Assembly: GCF_007483685.1 (NCBI RefSeq)
Contig: NZ_VMKN01000001.1
Coordinates: 1,848,393 to 1,912,392, forward strand
From: Litoribacter populi
Lineage (GTDB): Bacteria; Bacteroidota; Bacteroidia; Cytophagales; Cyclobacteriaceae
Length of the DNA stretch: 64,000 bases
Direction: 5' to 3'
The notes under the pieces are model-generated. The model was not told the origin of the DNA and did not search any database. It saw nothing but the letters and a program-made list of their open reading frames with translations. Position 1 is the stretch's first letter; each line of letters opens with the position of its first letter. Below are positions 7,860 to 17,298 of this stretch, piece after piece. A program made the translations under genes and the position numbers.

Positions 7860-9650
7860 TTACATTCGATCCGGTACTCTCACACCCAACAACTTCATTC
7901 CAGCTTTAAGTGTTTTGGCAACCTGGTCGGAAAGTGCAACCCTGAATGACTGCACTAACGCGTCTCCTTCATTAAATATAGGTAATTCCGCATAGAAACG
8001 GTTGTATTCCTTAGCCAAATCAAACATGTATTGAGCTATGATGGAAGGAGCCAGGTCTTCTCCAGCCTGACGGATCTTCTTCTCGAAATCATTGAGCACG
8101 ATGATCAAATCTTGCTCAGAAGGCTCAATCTTTTCCAGTTGGGAAAAGTCTGCAGTTTTATAGTCTACTCCAATCTGGTCGGCCTTTCTTAAAATTGCAG
8201 AAATTCTCGCATGGCTATATTGGATAAATGGACCGGTATTGCCTTGGAATTCAATAGATTCCTGGGGGTTGAAAAGCATCCGCTTCTTAGGATCCACTTT
8301 CAACAGGAAGTACTTTAATGCCCCCATGCCCAAGATTTCATAAAGCTCTTTTGCTTGCTCCTCTGAGAATCCATCAATCTTGCCCAGTTCTTTGGTGTGG
8401 CCTTCGGCGGTGTCGATCATTTCCTGCATCAGGTCATCGGCATCCACCACGGTTCCTTCCCTGGACTTCATCTTTCCAGTAGGCAAATCTACCATTCCAT
8501 AAGAAAGGTGGTACAGGCCATCGCCGTAAGGTCTTCCAAGTTTACGCATGATTTTGAATAGGACATCAAAATGGTAATCCTGCTCATTGCCCACTACATA
8601 AACAGACTTGTCCAAGATGAAATCTTTATACTTCAAGTCTGCCGTGCCCATATCCTGGGTGATATATACGGAGGTGCCATCACCTCTGAGTACAAGCTTT
8701 TCATCCAGACCCTCCTCAGAAAGGTCAACCCATACGCTTCCGTTTTCTTTTTTATAAAATATGTTTTTTTCTAAGCCTTCCTCAACGATATCCTTGCCTA
8801 AAAGATAGGTATCCGACTCATAGTAGAATTTGTCGAAAAGTACGCCCATGCGCTTGTACGTGTCGTTGAATCCTTGATAAACCCACTGATTCATCTGGTT
8901 CCACAGGTCCACAGTATCTTTGTCTCCAGCTTCCCATTTGCGGAGCATTTCTTGAGCTTCCATCATCCAAGGAGCCATACTTTTAGCCATTTCCTCAGAT
9001 TGGCCACTTTCCTTAAGTTCACCTACCTGCCTCTTATATTCCCGATCAAAGGCTACATAATATTTCCCTGCTAAGTGATCACCTTTCAATCCTGCAGATT
9101 CTGGTGTTTCACCGTTGGCCAGATGCTTATAGGCGACCATTGACTTACAAATGTGGATACCACGGTCATTCACCAAGTTGGCTTTGATCACTTCGTAACC
9201 GTTAGCTGCAAGGATTTCAGAGATGGAGAAACCTAGGAAGTTGTTTCTCAAATGGCCTAAATGTAGTGGCTTGTTGGTGTTTGGACTGCTGTATTCCACC
9301 ATGACCTTTTGGCCGTTGGAAGGAAGTTGGGCTACATTTTCCTTAGAATATAGCTTCTGAAATACATCCACCCACAGATTTTCTTCCACCACTAGGTTCA
9401 AGAATCCTTTTACCACATTGAAGTCCTTTACTGCAGCACTATTGTCCTTGAGGTATTGCCCTACCAATGTGCCACTCTGCTCCGGGTTGGATTTGGTGAC
9501 CTTTAAGAAGGGAAACATCACAAAGGTATATGTGCCTTCAAATTCCTTCCTGGTAGGCTGCAGGGAAATAGAAGATGGCTCAACTTGGTGGTCAAACAAT
9601 GCGCTGAAGGCAGCGGAAATGTCTTGTAAAATCTGTTCTTGAATTGTCAT
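7860..9650 (-). CDS. argS: Arginyl-tRNA synthetase
   Basis: 596-residue class I aminoacyl-tRNA synthetase. The N-terminal Arg-specific domain spans about 1-105, the HIGH-type motif sits in 'NKPLHLGHLRNNFLG', and a KMSKS equivalent in 'GKMKSREGTVVD'. The anticodon-binding domain with 'QYSHARISAILRKA' closes the protein at the usual 'VRVPDRM' end. The full normal length is present. It stands first in a minus-strand series with gpx, menA, usp and SUI1, though the repeats between argS and gpx leave open whether they share a transcript. The neighbouring arginase gene begins about 1 kb upstream. Confidence 0.98.
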   Translation of the reverse strand: MTIQEQILQDISAAFSALFDHQVEPSSISLQPTRKEFEGTYTFVMFPFLKVTKSNPEQSGTLVGQYLKDNSAAVKDFNVVKGFLNLVVEENLWVDVFQKLYSKENVAQLPSNGQKVMVEYSSPNTNKPLHLGHLRNNFLGFSISEILAANGYEVIKANLVNDRGIHICKSMVAYKHLANGETPESAGLKGDHLAGKYYVAFDREYKRQVGELKESGQSEEMAKSMAPWMMEAQEMLRKWEAGDKDTVDLWNQMNQWVYQGFNDTYKRMGVLFDKFYYESDTYLLGKDIVEEGLEKNIFYKKENGSVWVDLSEEGLDEKLVLRGDGTSVYITQDMGTADLKYKDFILDKSVYVVGNEQDYHFDVLFKIMRKLGRPYGDGLYHLSYGMVDLPTGKMKSREGTVVDADDLMQEMIDTAEGHTKELGKIDGFSEEQAKELYEILGMGALKYFLLKVDPKKRMLFNPQESIEFQGNTGPFIQYSHARISAILRKADQIGVDYKTADFSQLEKIEPSEQDLIIVLNDFEKKIRQAGEDLAPSIIAQYMFDLAKEYNRFYAELPIFNEGDALVQSFRVALSDQVAKTLKAGMKLLGVRVPDRM

Positions 9651-9691
9651 GGTGTTTAATTCCGCTAAATGCGGGGTTATAGCTATAAAAA

Positions 9692-10642
9692 TTAAAAATT
9701 CTTTTCTAATGATCTGGTTGTGGCCTCTAGCACTTCAAAAGCATTTTCGGCCATGAGGTTTTCTGTGTCAAGGGTAGGGTTGACTTCCACGATTTCCCAG
9801 CAACAAACCCTTTTGTCCTTGATTAGCTCCACGTTTAGGGAAATGGCCTCCTCAACATTAATGCCATTGGGTACCGGGGTGCCAGTGCCTACAGAAATTG
9901 AGCTGTCCATGGAATCCACATCAAAGGAAATGTAAATTTGTTCACAGTCCTTCAAACGCTCAAGAGCCTTTTTCGCTGTTTCTTTTATTCCAATTCTTTT
10001 TACCTCATCAGTCTTTATATTCAGTACGTTATGCTTTTTGATGAGGTAGTTTTCCGGTTCCTCTGTGTCTCGCACGGATATGAAGACAATATCCTCAGGG
10101 GCAATTTTTGGCTCAGTTCCTCCGATGCTTTTTATTTTCTCCCAGTAGAGGATGGTTTCTTCAGAAGGATCGTTGACTTTACAATCAAGGTTGTCAAGGC
10201 CCATACACATGGCCAGTGGCATGCCGTGCATGTTGCCTGATGGGGTAGTGTATGGTGTATGCATATCCGCGTGGGCATCGATCCAGATCACTCCAAGACG
10301 CTTCGAAGGATCAGCTGCCTTTATAGCCATGATGGTCCCGGCGGCGGTGGAATGATCTCCGGCCAAGACAATGGGGAATTTCTTTTCATCCCTCAGAGGC
10401 TTGATGGTATTATATACGTTGTTCAATACCTCATATACTCCATCAATGTACTTGGCGTGGGGAAATTTATTGTTTTTCCACAGGTAATTATTGGCGTCTG
10501 GGACGTTGATTGGGTCAAACTTGGTGAAAAAGTTGGAGTGCTTGTCAAGGCTTGCGATTTTCAATGCATCTATACCAAGGCTTGCTCCCCTGGTGCCTGC
10601 AGCGATCTCTGATCTCACCTCAACTAGTTTAATGTTACGCAT
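9692..10642 (-). CDS. Arginase (ureohydrolase family)
   Basis: 316-residue binuclear-manganese ureohydrolase. Metal ligands are in 'LAGDHSTAAG', 'WIDAHADMHTP' and 'ISFDVDSMDSS'. The loop 'PSGNMHGMPLAM' carries the Asn/His pattern that binds the alpha-amino group of arginine, which favours arginase (arginine to ornithine plus urea) over agmatinase. It lies between argS and a metallophosphoesterase, with an arginine decarboxylase 1.1 kb away on the other strand. In many Bacteroidota the ureohydrolase near speA is called agmatinase, so substrate assignment rests on this loop. The start ATG is well placed, with no signal peptide. Confidence 0.9.
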   Translation of the reverse strand: MRNIKLVEVRSEIAAGTRGASLGIDALKIASLDKHSNFFTKFDPINVPDANNYLWKNNKFPHAKYIDGVYEVLNNVYNTIKPLRDEKKFPIVLAGDHSTAAGTIMAIKAADPSKRLGVIWIDAHADMHTPYTTPSGNMHGMPLAMCMGLDNLDCKVNDPSEETILYWEKIKSIGGTEPKIAPEDIVFISVRDTEEPENYLIKKHNVLNIKTDEVKRIGIKETAKKALERLKDCEQIYISFDVDSMDSSISVGTGTPVPNGINVEEAISLNVELIKDKRVCCWEIVEVNPTLDTENLMAENAFEVLEATTRSLEKNF

Positions 10643-10842
10643 ATAAATTGGTTTTATTCAAATCTTGTTCTTTCACATGGAAAGTAAGTGCAAAATTAGC
10701 TAAAATAGTTAGGAATAGCATAGCGGAATTGATTCTTCGTCACCGGAATAAAATTGACATTTTTATACAGAACCATCTTTTCCAGTTATGGGTTATTATG
10801 ACGAAATGGCCAATTCGTAACCTAAAAAACTGCTAGTAAACT

Positions 10843-11601
10843 ATGCGGATCCAATATTTGTCTGATCTACATTTGGAGTTTCCGGAAAATAAGGAGTATC
10901 TAAAACAAAATCCTATCAAGCCCTTGGCTGAATACCTGGTCATCGCTGGGGACCTGGTGCCTTTCCGCATAATGGATAGGTACAATGATTTTTTCGATTA
11001 CCTAGCTGACCATTTCGAGCAGGTTTATTGGCTACCTGGAAATCACGAGTACTATCATTCCGATATCTTTCAGAGAAGCGGTCAAATCCACGAACAGATT
11101 CGCCCTAATGTGCACCGGATCAACAACAGGTCGGTCGGAAAAGGAGAGGTAAAGCTAGTTTTTTCCACAATGTGGACAGAAATCAAACCTCAAAACGCCT
11201 TCTTCCTCCATCAAGGTCTTACTGATTTTCATAACATTAAAAATAATGGGAAAACATTCCGCGTGGAGGATTTCAACCAACTGCATTATGAGGCTATAGG
11301 TTTTATCAAAAAAGAAGTCCCCGACGGGTTCATTGGTAAAATTATCATGGTAACCCATCATGTGCCGACCTTTCTTAATTATCCCGAAAAGTATAAATCA
11401 AATATTCTTAACGAAGGGTTTGGCGTGGAGCTATTTCCCTGGATTGAAACTCATGGTCCTGACTACTGGATCTATGGGCATCATCATACCAATACCGAGG
11501 ACTTTCATATTGGGGATACCCTCATGCTAACTAACCAACTCGGCTATGTGGCAAAGGGGGAACATAAGTGTTTCCAACCCACAAAGGTGTTGGAACTTTA
11601 A
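10843..11601 (+). CDS. Calcineurin-like metallophosphoesterase
   Basis: 252-residue cytosolic phosphoesterase with all standard metal motifs in order: 'YLSDLHLEF' (D-x-H), 'IAGDLVPF' (G-D), 'LPGNHEYYH' (G-N-H-E), 'VTHHVPTF' (H) and 'YGHHHTNTEDF' (G-H-x-H). The substrate cannot be told from the sequence; the family includes phosphodiesterases, phosphatases and nucleases. It is probably monocistronic, with 200 bases before and 180 bases after it. Confidence 0.9.
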   Translation: MRIQYLSDLHLEFPENKEYLKQNPIKPLAEYLVIAGDLVPFRIMDRYNDFFDYLADHFEQVYWLPGNHEYYHSDIFQRSGQIHEQIRPNVHRINNRSVGKGEVKLVFSTMWTEIKPQNAFFLHQGLTDFHNIKNNGKTFRVEDFNQLHYEAIGFIKKEVPDGFIGKIIMVTHHVPTFLNYPEKYKSNILNEGFGVELFPWIETHGPDYWIYGHHHTNTEDFHIGDTLMLTNQLGYVAKGEHKCFQPTKVLEL

Positions 11602-11780
11602 ATCTGGATGCATAAATTATTTTATCTTAATCTTGACCGAGCTGCCTAGTTTTTTATTTATTTTGCGCCCCGATTGGCTGGATTACCTCAGTTGGCGGCA
11701 GGTTAGGTAATTCCTGTATGGTATTTGTGGGCCTAAAGGCTTTCAATCCCATTCCAACTTTCAAACCATAAACACTGATA

Positions 11781-13175
11781 ATGAACAAATACAAAGACCT
11801 CATCCAACAGACATTTGACTTTCCTACCAAAGAATTCCAGGTGGAAGACAACAAACTTTTCTTCAATGGTGTAAATCTGATGGACATCATCGAGGAATAT
11901 GGAACGCCTCTCAAGCTTACCTACCTGCCAAAGATCAGCGACAACATACAGAACGCCAAGACGATTTTTAACAATGCTATCAAGGCCCATGATTACCAGG
12001 GGTCATACACATATTGTTACTGTACCAAATCTTCCCATTTTAGTTTTGTAATGGATGAGGCGCTTAAAAATGATATCCATATTGAGACCTCTTCATCATT
12101 TGACATACCTATCATCCGCAACCTTTTCGAAGGAGGTAAGATCTCAAAAGAAACCTACATCGTCTGCAATGGCTTCAAAAGGGAGCTTTATAGGGAACTC
12201 ATCACCGGTTTATTAAATGATGGATTTGTAAACTGTATTCCTGTTTTGGATAACTTGACGGAGATTGACTATTATCTGGAGCATGTCAAGGTGCCTTTCA
12301 AAGTAGGTATTAGAATTGCATCAGATGAGGAGCCAAAATTTGGTTTTTATACCTCTAGATTGGGAGTTCGCTATAGAGATATCATAAAACTCTATGAGGA
12401 AAAGATCAAAGACAACCCAAATGTCAGCCTCAAGATGCTGCATTTTTTCATCAATTCAGGCATAAAGGATACCGCCTACTACTGGTCAGAATTGACGAGA
12501 TTTATCCAGAAATATGTGGACCTTAGAAAAGTGGCTCCAGAGTTGGATACCATGGACATCGGAGGTGGATTTCCAATAAAAACCAATGTATTTTTCGATT
12601 ACGATTACCAGTATATGGCAGATCAGATCGTCAAAAATATCAAGTGGATGTGCGCCAAAAACAACACTGTAGAACCCAATATCTTTACCGAGTTTGGTAG
12701 CTATACGGTAGGAGAGAGCGGAGCAGTCCTTTATTCAATTTTGGATGAAAAACTGCAGAACGATAAAGAGCTCTGGTATATGATTGACGGATCCTTCATT
12801 ACCCAATTGCCTGACAGTTGGGGATTAGATCAGAAGTATATCATGCTTGCTGTGAATAACTGGGAAGAAGAATACCACAACATTTCTTTGGGAGGGTTGA
12901 CCTGTGACAGCATGGATTATTATAATTCAGAAGCGCACCAGTTCAATATTTACTTACCTAAGATCGAGAAAGGTAGAAAACAGTACATCGGCTTTTTCCA
13001 TACTGGTGCCTACCAAGAATCTCTTGGCGGCTACGGTGGTATTCAGCATTGCCTTATCCCGGCTCCTAAGCATGTCCTCATCCAAAGGGATGAAAACAAC
13101 AACATCACCCACGAACTCTTCGCCGAAGAGCAGACCAGCGATTCGATGCTGAAGACGTTGGGCTATGTGAAGTAG
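11781..13175 (+). CDS. speA: Short-type (fold III) arginine decarboxylase
   Basis: 464-residue PLP-dependent decarboxylase of the alanine-racemase/ODC fold, the compact form that Bacteroidota use in place of the long E. coli SpeA. The PLP lysine is in 'YCYCTKSSHF', the Gly-rich phosphate loop in 'MDIGGGFPIKTN', the active-site Cys in 'GGLTCDSMDYYNS', and 'FFHTGAYQESLGGYGG' is the C-terminal active-site strand. It converts arginine to agmatine for polyamine synthesis. The substrate is inferred from family membership; a related carboxynorspermidine or diaminopimelate activity is less likely given the close match to Bacteroidota SpeA. A repeat-derived terminator follows 22 bases after the stop. 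Confidence 0.9.
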   Translation: MNKYKDLIQQTFDFPTKEFQVEDNKLFFNGVNLMDIIEEYGTPLKLTYLPKISDNIQNAKTIFNNAIKAHDYQGSYTYCYCTKSSHFSFVMDEALKNDIHIETSSSFDIPIIRNLFEGGKISKETYIVCNGFKRELYRELITGLLNDGFVNCIPVLDNLTEIDYYLEHVKVPFKVGIRIASDEEPKFGFYTSRLGVRYRDIIKLYEEKIKDNPNVSLKMLHFFINSGIKDTAYYWSELTRFIQKYVDLRKVAPELDTMDIGGGFPIKTNVFFDYDYQYMADQIVKNIKWMCAKNNTVEPNIFTEFGSYTVGESGAVLYSILDEKLQNDKELWYMIDGSFITQLPDSWGLDQKYIMLAVNNWEEEYHNISLGGLTCDSMDYYNSEAHQFNIYLPKIEKGRKQYIGFFHTGAYQESLGGYGGIQHCLIPAPKHVLIQRDENNNITHELFAEEQTSDSMLKTLGYVK

Positions 13176-13197
13176 TTCCAGATAAAATTTCATTGTA

Positions 13198-13231
13198 ACC
13201 TGCCAGGTTTTTTTGAACCTGGCAGGTTTTC
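13198..13231 (+). terminator. Terminator-like hairpin built from two AACCTGCCAGGTT repeat copies
   Basis: AACCTGCCAGGTT (13198-13210), five T and a G, then its exact reverse complement AACCTGGCAGGTT (13217-13229) followed by TT. It is a perfect 13-bp stem placed where speA should end, and uses the same core as the cluster at 7091-7190. Confidence 0.7.
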
Positions 13232-13412
13232 ATTATTACTACCCGAAGTGAGTTGGTGTAATGATCAACCAATCAGTAAAGAATCTCAGCAGGATATCCG
13301 CAGGATACTAGCAGGATGTAGGCATGATGTCGGCCATATAAGTAATACATTCCCGCCTATTCGGTAAAGAATTTAGAAACCATTGTATTTTTCAAAGTGT
13401 GAATTCCTAATG

Positions 13413-14291
13413 TTAAACTAACTGTTGTTTAGCAGCTTGGAGGTGCTCGTCGATCTTTGTGGTGATAGCAAAATATCCATAATTTAATGGAGAGGCAGTG
13501 TTTCTTTCTATGGCTTGTGCGTACATGTGGTCCCAAACTCTGCCTCCCATTTTCTCATATTCCGAAATAAGGCTTTTCAGACTATCTTCCCCAAAGACGT
13601 TGGCATGACCTGAGAAATCCATGGAGGGGTCGCTAAATTGTCCTTCTGACCAGTCTATAAACCCACTTACCGTGCCGTCTTTTTTTGTCAGAATATGCCC
13701 AGCATAAAGGTCACCGTGTACAAAAACTGAATAATCCGGCCATAACTTGTCATCGTCCAGCCATGCTCGCCAGCTTTTTTCCAGGCTGGTCTTCATCCCC
13801 AATTCCCGTTTCACCGCTTCCAATCGGTCCAATATTTCTTGCCGCTGCATTTCAGGAGATAGGTGTTTGATATCTTGGGTTTTCGCTTCCTCCATTGGAG
13901 TATTGTGAAGGTCTACTAAGGTTCTAGCAAGTGAGGGGATTATATTTGGACTGTTTTGATCCACATGCCAGGTCACCTCGTAGGTTTGCGCATCATAAGT
14001 CAACATTGGCATATCCACCAGTAATGGATAAGCGATAAGTTCGGGGCTGGCGATAATCCATTCGGGGACGGCTATCGAGAGATGCTTTTTTGCCAAGTCA
14101 AGAATCTTGCTTTCTTGAACAATCTGCTCCCCCAGTCCCTCTCTTCTCGGAATTCTCAAAACCCAGGGCTTCCCCTCCAAATCTTTGGCAAACGCCACTT
14201 TAAAGTCAATCCCCATTTCATTAAAAGTGATGTCGTTCCTCAGCCCTAGACCGTGGGATTCTGCCAATGTGATGATGTCTTGATTTTTCAT
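13413..14291 (-). CDS. Macrolide 2'-phosphotransferase (Mph family)
   Basis: 292-residue aminoglycoside/macrolide kinase-fold protein. The N-terminus 'DIITLAESHGLGLRND', 'FNEMGIDFKVAFAKD' and 'PWVLRIPRREGL' follow the Mph pattern closely. The catalytic loop is 'VHGDLYAGHILTK' (His192-Gly-Asp194, with His199 in place of the Asn of aminoglycoside kinases, as in Mph enzymes), and the Mg-binding Asp213 is in 'GFIDWSEG'. In the family it inactivates macrolides by phosphorylating the 2'-OH of the amino sugar. It is a single gene with no mobile element next to it, so it looks like a resident chromosomal copy. Whether it gives clinical-level resistance is unknown. Confidence 0.88.
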   Translation of the reverse strand: MKNQDIITLAESHGLGLRNDITFNEMGIDFKVAFAKDLEGKPWVLRIPRREGLGEQIVQESKILDLAKKHLSIAVPEWIIASPELIAYPLLVDMPMLTYDAQTYEVTWHVDQNSPNIIPSLARTLVDLHNTPMEEAKTQDIKHLSPEMQRQEILDRLEAVKRELGMKTSLEKSWRAWLDDDKLWPDYSVFVHGDLYAGHILTKKDGTVSGFIDWSEGQFSDPSMDFSGHANVFGEDSLKSLISEYEKMGGRVWDHMYAQAIERNTASPLNYGYFAITTKIDEHLQAAKQQLV

Positions 14292-14458
14292 TATAGGTAG
14301 GTGGGAAATGATAAGGAAATCAAGTTAAGGAAAATTGATGAGAAAGATAATCACGAATTATCATTTGAGTTTAGATGAGAGAGAAATAAAAATTTACTTT
14401 ATGCTTGCATAATATATGAAAGTTTTATTTTTTTATATCTGTTAAAAACTTTTGATCA

Positions 14459-15031
14459 ATGGAACATGTAAATACAATACATCAATCGGAGGAAACCTCC
14501 ACACTTTACCAGGCTGCAATTAGGGCTGGATTAATCTTGGGTCTAATAAGTACGGCCATCACCTTCTTGGTTTATTTCATAGACTTCACCTTGCTTGCCT
14601 CAGGCTGGCTGGGTTTTGGAAGCTTTGCTATAATGCTAGCTGTGGTCATCTATTTCGGGATCGAATACAGAAAGGAAATTGGAGGCTTTATGAGCTTTGG
14701 CAAGGCGTTTCAATTTTCCTTTTTCGCATTAGTGGTAAGTGCTCTCATAGCCTCAATTGGAAGTATTTTGCTCTTCAATGTGGTGGATCCTAATCTTCCG
14801 GTTACACTTGGAGATGTGCAGCTTGAAAATACACTTGCCATCATGGACAGATTTGGAGCAGCAGACGCTCTGAGTGCAGATCAAATCGATGAGATGCGAA
14901 ATGGGTTTTATGACAATTACAAAATAGTAGGAGTTGTGAAAAGTTTTGGGTTTCTAATCATTGGCTCGGCCTTTTTTGCCTTGATTTTAGGAGTCATTAT
15001 AAAGAAAAGGGACAAATCCCTGGATATGTAA
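14459..15031 (+). CDS. DUF4199 integral membrane protein
   Basis: 190 residues with four predicted membrane segments (about 24-45, 50-68, 84-106 and 158-182). A soluble loop rich in Asp and Glu lies between helices 3 and 4. The length, the first helix beginning 'AIRAGLILGLISTAITFLVY' and the helix-boundary 'GFMSFGKAFQFSF' fit the Bacteroidota-restricted DUF4199 family, whose function is not known. It is followed by a strong terminator 32 bases after its stop and is therefore probably a single-gene unit. Confidence 0.83.
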   Translation: MEHVNTIHQSEETSTLYQAAIRAGLILGLISTAITFLVYFIDFTLLASGWLGFGSFAIMLAVVIYFGIEYRKEIGGFMSFGKAFQFSFFALVVSALIASIGSILLFNVVDPNLPVTLGDVQLENTLAIMDRFGAADALSADQIDEMRNGFYDNYKIVGVVKSFGFLIIGSAFFALILGVIIKKRDKSLDM

Positions 15032-15063
15032 TGTTAGTTTTGATTCATACTTTTTTAATGTTT

Positions 15064-15089
15064 AAAGGCCCGGTTTCGGGCCTTTTTCA
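15064..15089 (+). terminator. Rho-independent terminator after the DUF4199 gene
   Basis: AAAGGCCCG, loop GTTT, CGGGCCTTT forms a perfect 9-bp GC-rich stem followed by T residues. Confidence 0.9.
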
Positions 15090-15155
15090 GTTTTACTTCC
15101 ACGTTTATCTAGGAACTAGAAGTTTGATTAAAAGTGCTAAATGCAAGGGAGGTCC

Positions 15156-15194
15156 TACGTGTACCTGGTACATGGTATCTTGTACTTTGTACCC
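15156..15194. repeat. GTACC-type dispersed repeat in the gap before the DUF2207 gene
   Basis: The stretch 'GTACCTGGTACATGGTATCT' and its continuation 'TGTACTTTGTACCC' belong to the dispersed GTAC repeat family. The gap 15090-15423 otherwise holds a TATCTTTA sequence at 15387-15394, about 30 bases before the chosen DUF2207 start. That could be its -7 element, though no matching -33 TTG is seen. Confidence 0.55.
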
Positions 15195-15423
15195 AAACAC
15201 CTTTTAAAACATATATTTTTATGTATATCCGCTTTACTGCCAGTAAAAACTATCAACTAATAAAAAGATGGCTGAAGGCAAGATTCATGGGCACTTCGGT
15301 CATCGGTCTTCCGTCGCTTAAAACAAGGAATTAATGACTACTGGCATCATTGCGGATAATCATATATATTTTTATTTCATTTTGTATATCTTTATTCTTA
15401 GACAAATAGTATTTCGAAACGAT

Positions 15424-17220
15424 ATGGTCCGGAAAATAATTTTTATAGGATTAATGTTGCTCTGGTCATCAGTTCTAGATGTGCAGGCCAAAAAGAGTTA
15501 TAAAATCAACAAGGTAAGGATTGAGGCAGTTGTTTACCCAAATGGGGATATGCAAGTCAGGGAAACACGCGCTTATAATTTCAAAGGAAGTTTCTCCTAC
15601 GCATTTCGGAATTTCCCCAATCAGGACGAAGTCACCTTCAGCGACATGCAGGTTATGGAGGGAAACAGGGATTTCCCATTTTCGGGAGAGGAAGAAAAAG
15701 GATATGCTGTCCTGCTTGATAAGAACAACCATCAAGAGCTTGGTTGGGCCTTTGAAGCCAAGGATGAAGTTAGGGAATTCACTGTCACTTATACAGTAAA
15801 TGGGTTGGTCAACAGACATGAGGATGTCGCAGTGCTTTACTACAAATTTATAGACCGACAATGGGAGGTTCCCCAGGAGGATATAACCATAGCTATCCAA
15901 TTTGCTGGCAAAGGCAATGAGCAAGGAGAAGTTTTGTATTGGTTGCACGGTCCTGCCCAAGCTTTTTCAGAAATTCAAGAAGGAAGCACCATCCAACTTA
16001 AGAGTAGTCATCTGTCCAAAAAGCAATTTTTGGAGGCCCGCGTACTCTATCCTGAGAGTTGGTTTAAGGAAAGTCCCCAATTGCAGGGCTTTGTAGCTGA
16101 ACAGATTATGGAGGAGGAAAGAATCTGGGCAGAGGAAGCAAATGCCAAAAGACTAGCCGCCCAAGAGCGGAAAGCCTTTTACGATAACGTTTATGCTAAG
16201 GGTCCCTACATAGCCATGACTATTTTCTTGATTGGGTTTGGACTTGCACTTTTCATCTATAGAAAATTCAGGCCAGATCATCCCAGGGTAGAACGTAGCC
16301 ATTCTTTAGAAACCCGACCGCCTTCATCACTCCATCCGGCCTTGGTTAATTACTTGATTTATGGCTACTTAATTGGAAAGGAGCTTACAGCTGTACTTTA
16401 TCAGCTTGCCTATAAGGAAATTCTTACATTGGAAGACCGAAATCAGGATGGTAAAAACAGTAAGAAAAATCTTTATTGGTTGTTGAACAGAGATAAGTAT
16501 AATGAGCTGGAAGGGAGTCTATTTCAGTTTGAACGAATGATAATAGAACATATTTTTCAGAAGATTTCTAAAGGTAAGGATGAGGTGAGTTTTCATGAAA
16601 TGCAGCAGGCCAAGCATAATTGGACCTCGGTGCTTGCCAAATTCAACAAGGAAGTAGGCGAGGAAGGTAAAAAGTTGAGTATATGGAACAGGAAAAGTAT
16701 TAGCGGTATGTATTGGCTGATTGGACTTTCCATTTTCATGTTTGTCACATTTGTAATGGGGCTTGTTTTCCTGAAAGAATGGTCCTTGATTCTCTTACCT
16801 CTGCTTGTAATTTTGATTACGCTAAGTATTCAAATCAGGAAGCGCCAACCAAATTATCAAAAGGAATACTACCGCTGGATTAATTACCGTAAATATCTAA
16901 AAACAGCCTTGAAGCGAAAAAGTACTGAGAATGTGGATTACGACTTGTTGAATGAACACCTGATATATGGTACCGTGTTAGGCCTTACCAAAAGCAATAT
17001 TGACAAGCTGCTGACCGAAGTGCCTGCAGGGAATTATTCGCACTACCTGTTTTGGTATGTAGTTTTGTTTAATAACGGTTCAACCCCCACTTCAAAAAAC
17101 ATCAGCAATATGGTCGGCAACCTAGCAATATCTCCAATGAGTTCCGGCGGTGGAGTAGGGGGCGGTGCGTCATTTGGTGGCGGCGGAGGTGTGTCTGCAG
17201 GTGGCGGAGGGGCCAGATAA
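15424..17220 (+). CDS. DUF2207 membrane protein with glycine-rich tail
   Basis: 598 residues from the ATG at 15424. An upstream start at 15334 would add 30 hydrophobic residues and overlap the likely promoter, and the signal peptide 'MVRKIIFIGLMLLWSSV' begins at 15424. The extracytoplasmic DUF2207 domain (about 25-250) starts 'VRIEAVVYPNGDMQVRE'. One membrane helix lies near 263-282, a soluble region near 300-440 and two helices near 440-490. The tail is GGG-repeats ('SSGGGVGGGASFGGGGG'), typical of the family. Function is unknown; members are envelope proteins of the YdgA/TPM-associated type. Confidence 0.88.
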   Translation: MVRKIIFIGLMLLWSSVLDVQAKKSYKINKVRIEAVVYPNGDMQVRETRAYNFKGSFSYAFRNFPNQDEVTFSDMQVMEGNRDFPFSGEEEKGYAVLLDKNNHQELGWAFEAKDEVREFTVTYTVNGLVNRHEDVAVLYYKFIDRQWEVPQEDITIAIQFAGKGNEQGEVLYWLHGPAQAFSEIQEGSTIQLKSSHLSKKQFLEARVLYPESWFKESPQLQGFVAEQIMEEERIWAEEANAKRLAAQERKAFYDNVYAKGPYIAMTIFLIGFGLALFIYRKFRPDHPRVERSHSLETRPPSSLHPALVNYLIYGYLIGKELTAVLYQLAYKEILTLEDRNQDGKNSKKNLYWLLNRDKYNELEGSLFQFERMIIEHIFQKISKGKDEVSFHEMQQAKHNWTSVLAKFNKEVGEEGKKLSIWNRKSISGMYWLIGLSIFMFVTFVMGLVFLKEWSLILLPLLVILITLSIQIRKRQPNYQKEYYRWINYRKYLKTALKRKSTENVDYDLLNEHLIYGTVLGLTKSNIDKLLTEVPAGNYSHYLFWYVVLFNNGSTPTSKNISNMVGNLAISPMSSGGGVGGGASFGGGGGVSAGGGGAR

Positions 17221-17298
17221 AATGTAAAGATGTAGAGTAGGTTAGGCGTGGAAGCTCTGATAAATTTTTCTTATCTTTATTGAAACACACGATTTTTT

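Noticed and set aside
10648-10836. 62-codon frame between arginase and the phosphoesterase
   Set aside because: No family pattern, mixed composition and no promoter or start context; treated as intergenic.
15134-15334. 66-codon frame upstream of the DUF2207 gene
   Set aside because: It runs through a GTAC-type repeat, and its translation is the repeat sequence rather than a protein-like pattern.
15334-15423. N-terminal extension of the DUF2207 protein
   Set aside because: The extension is a hydrophobic AT-rich read-through that precedes a clear signal peptide starting at 15424.
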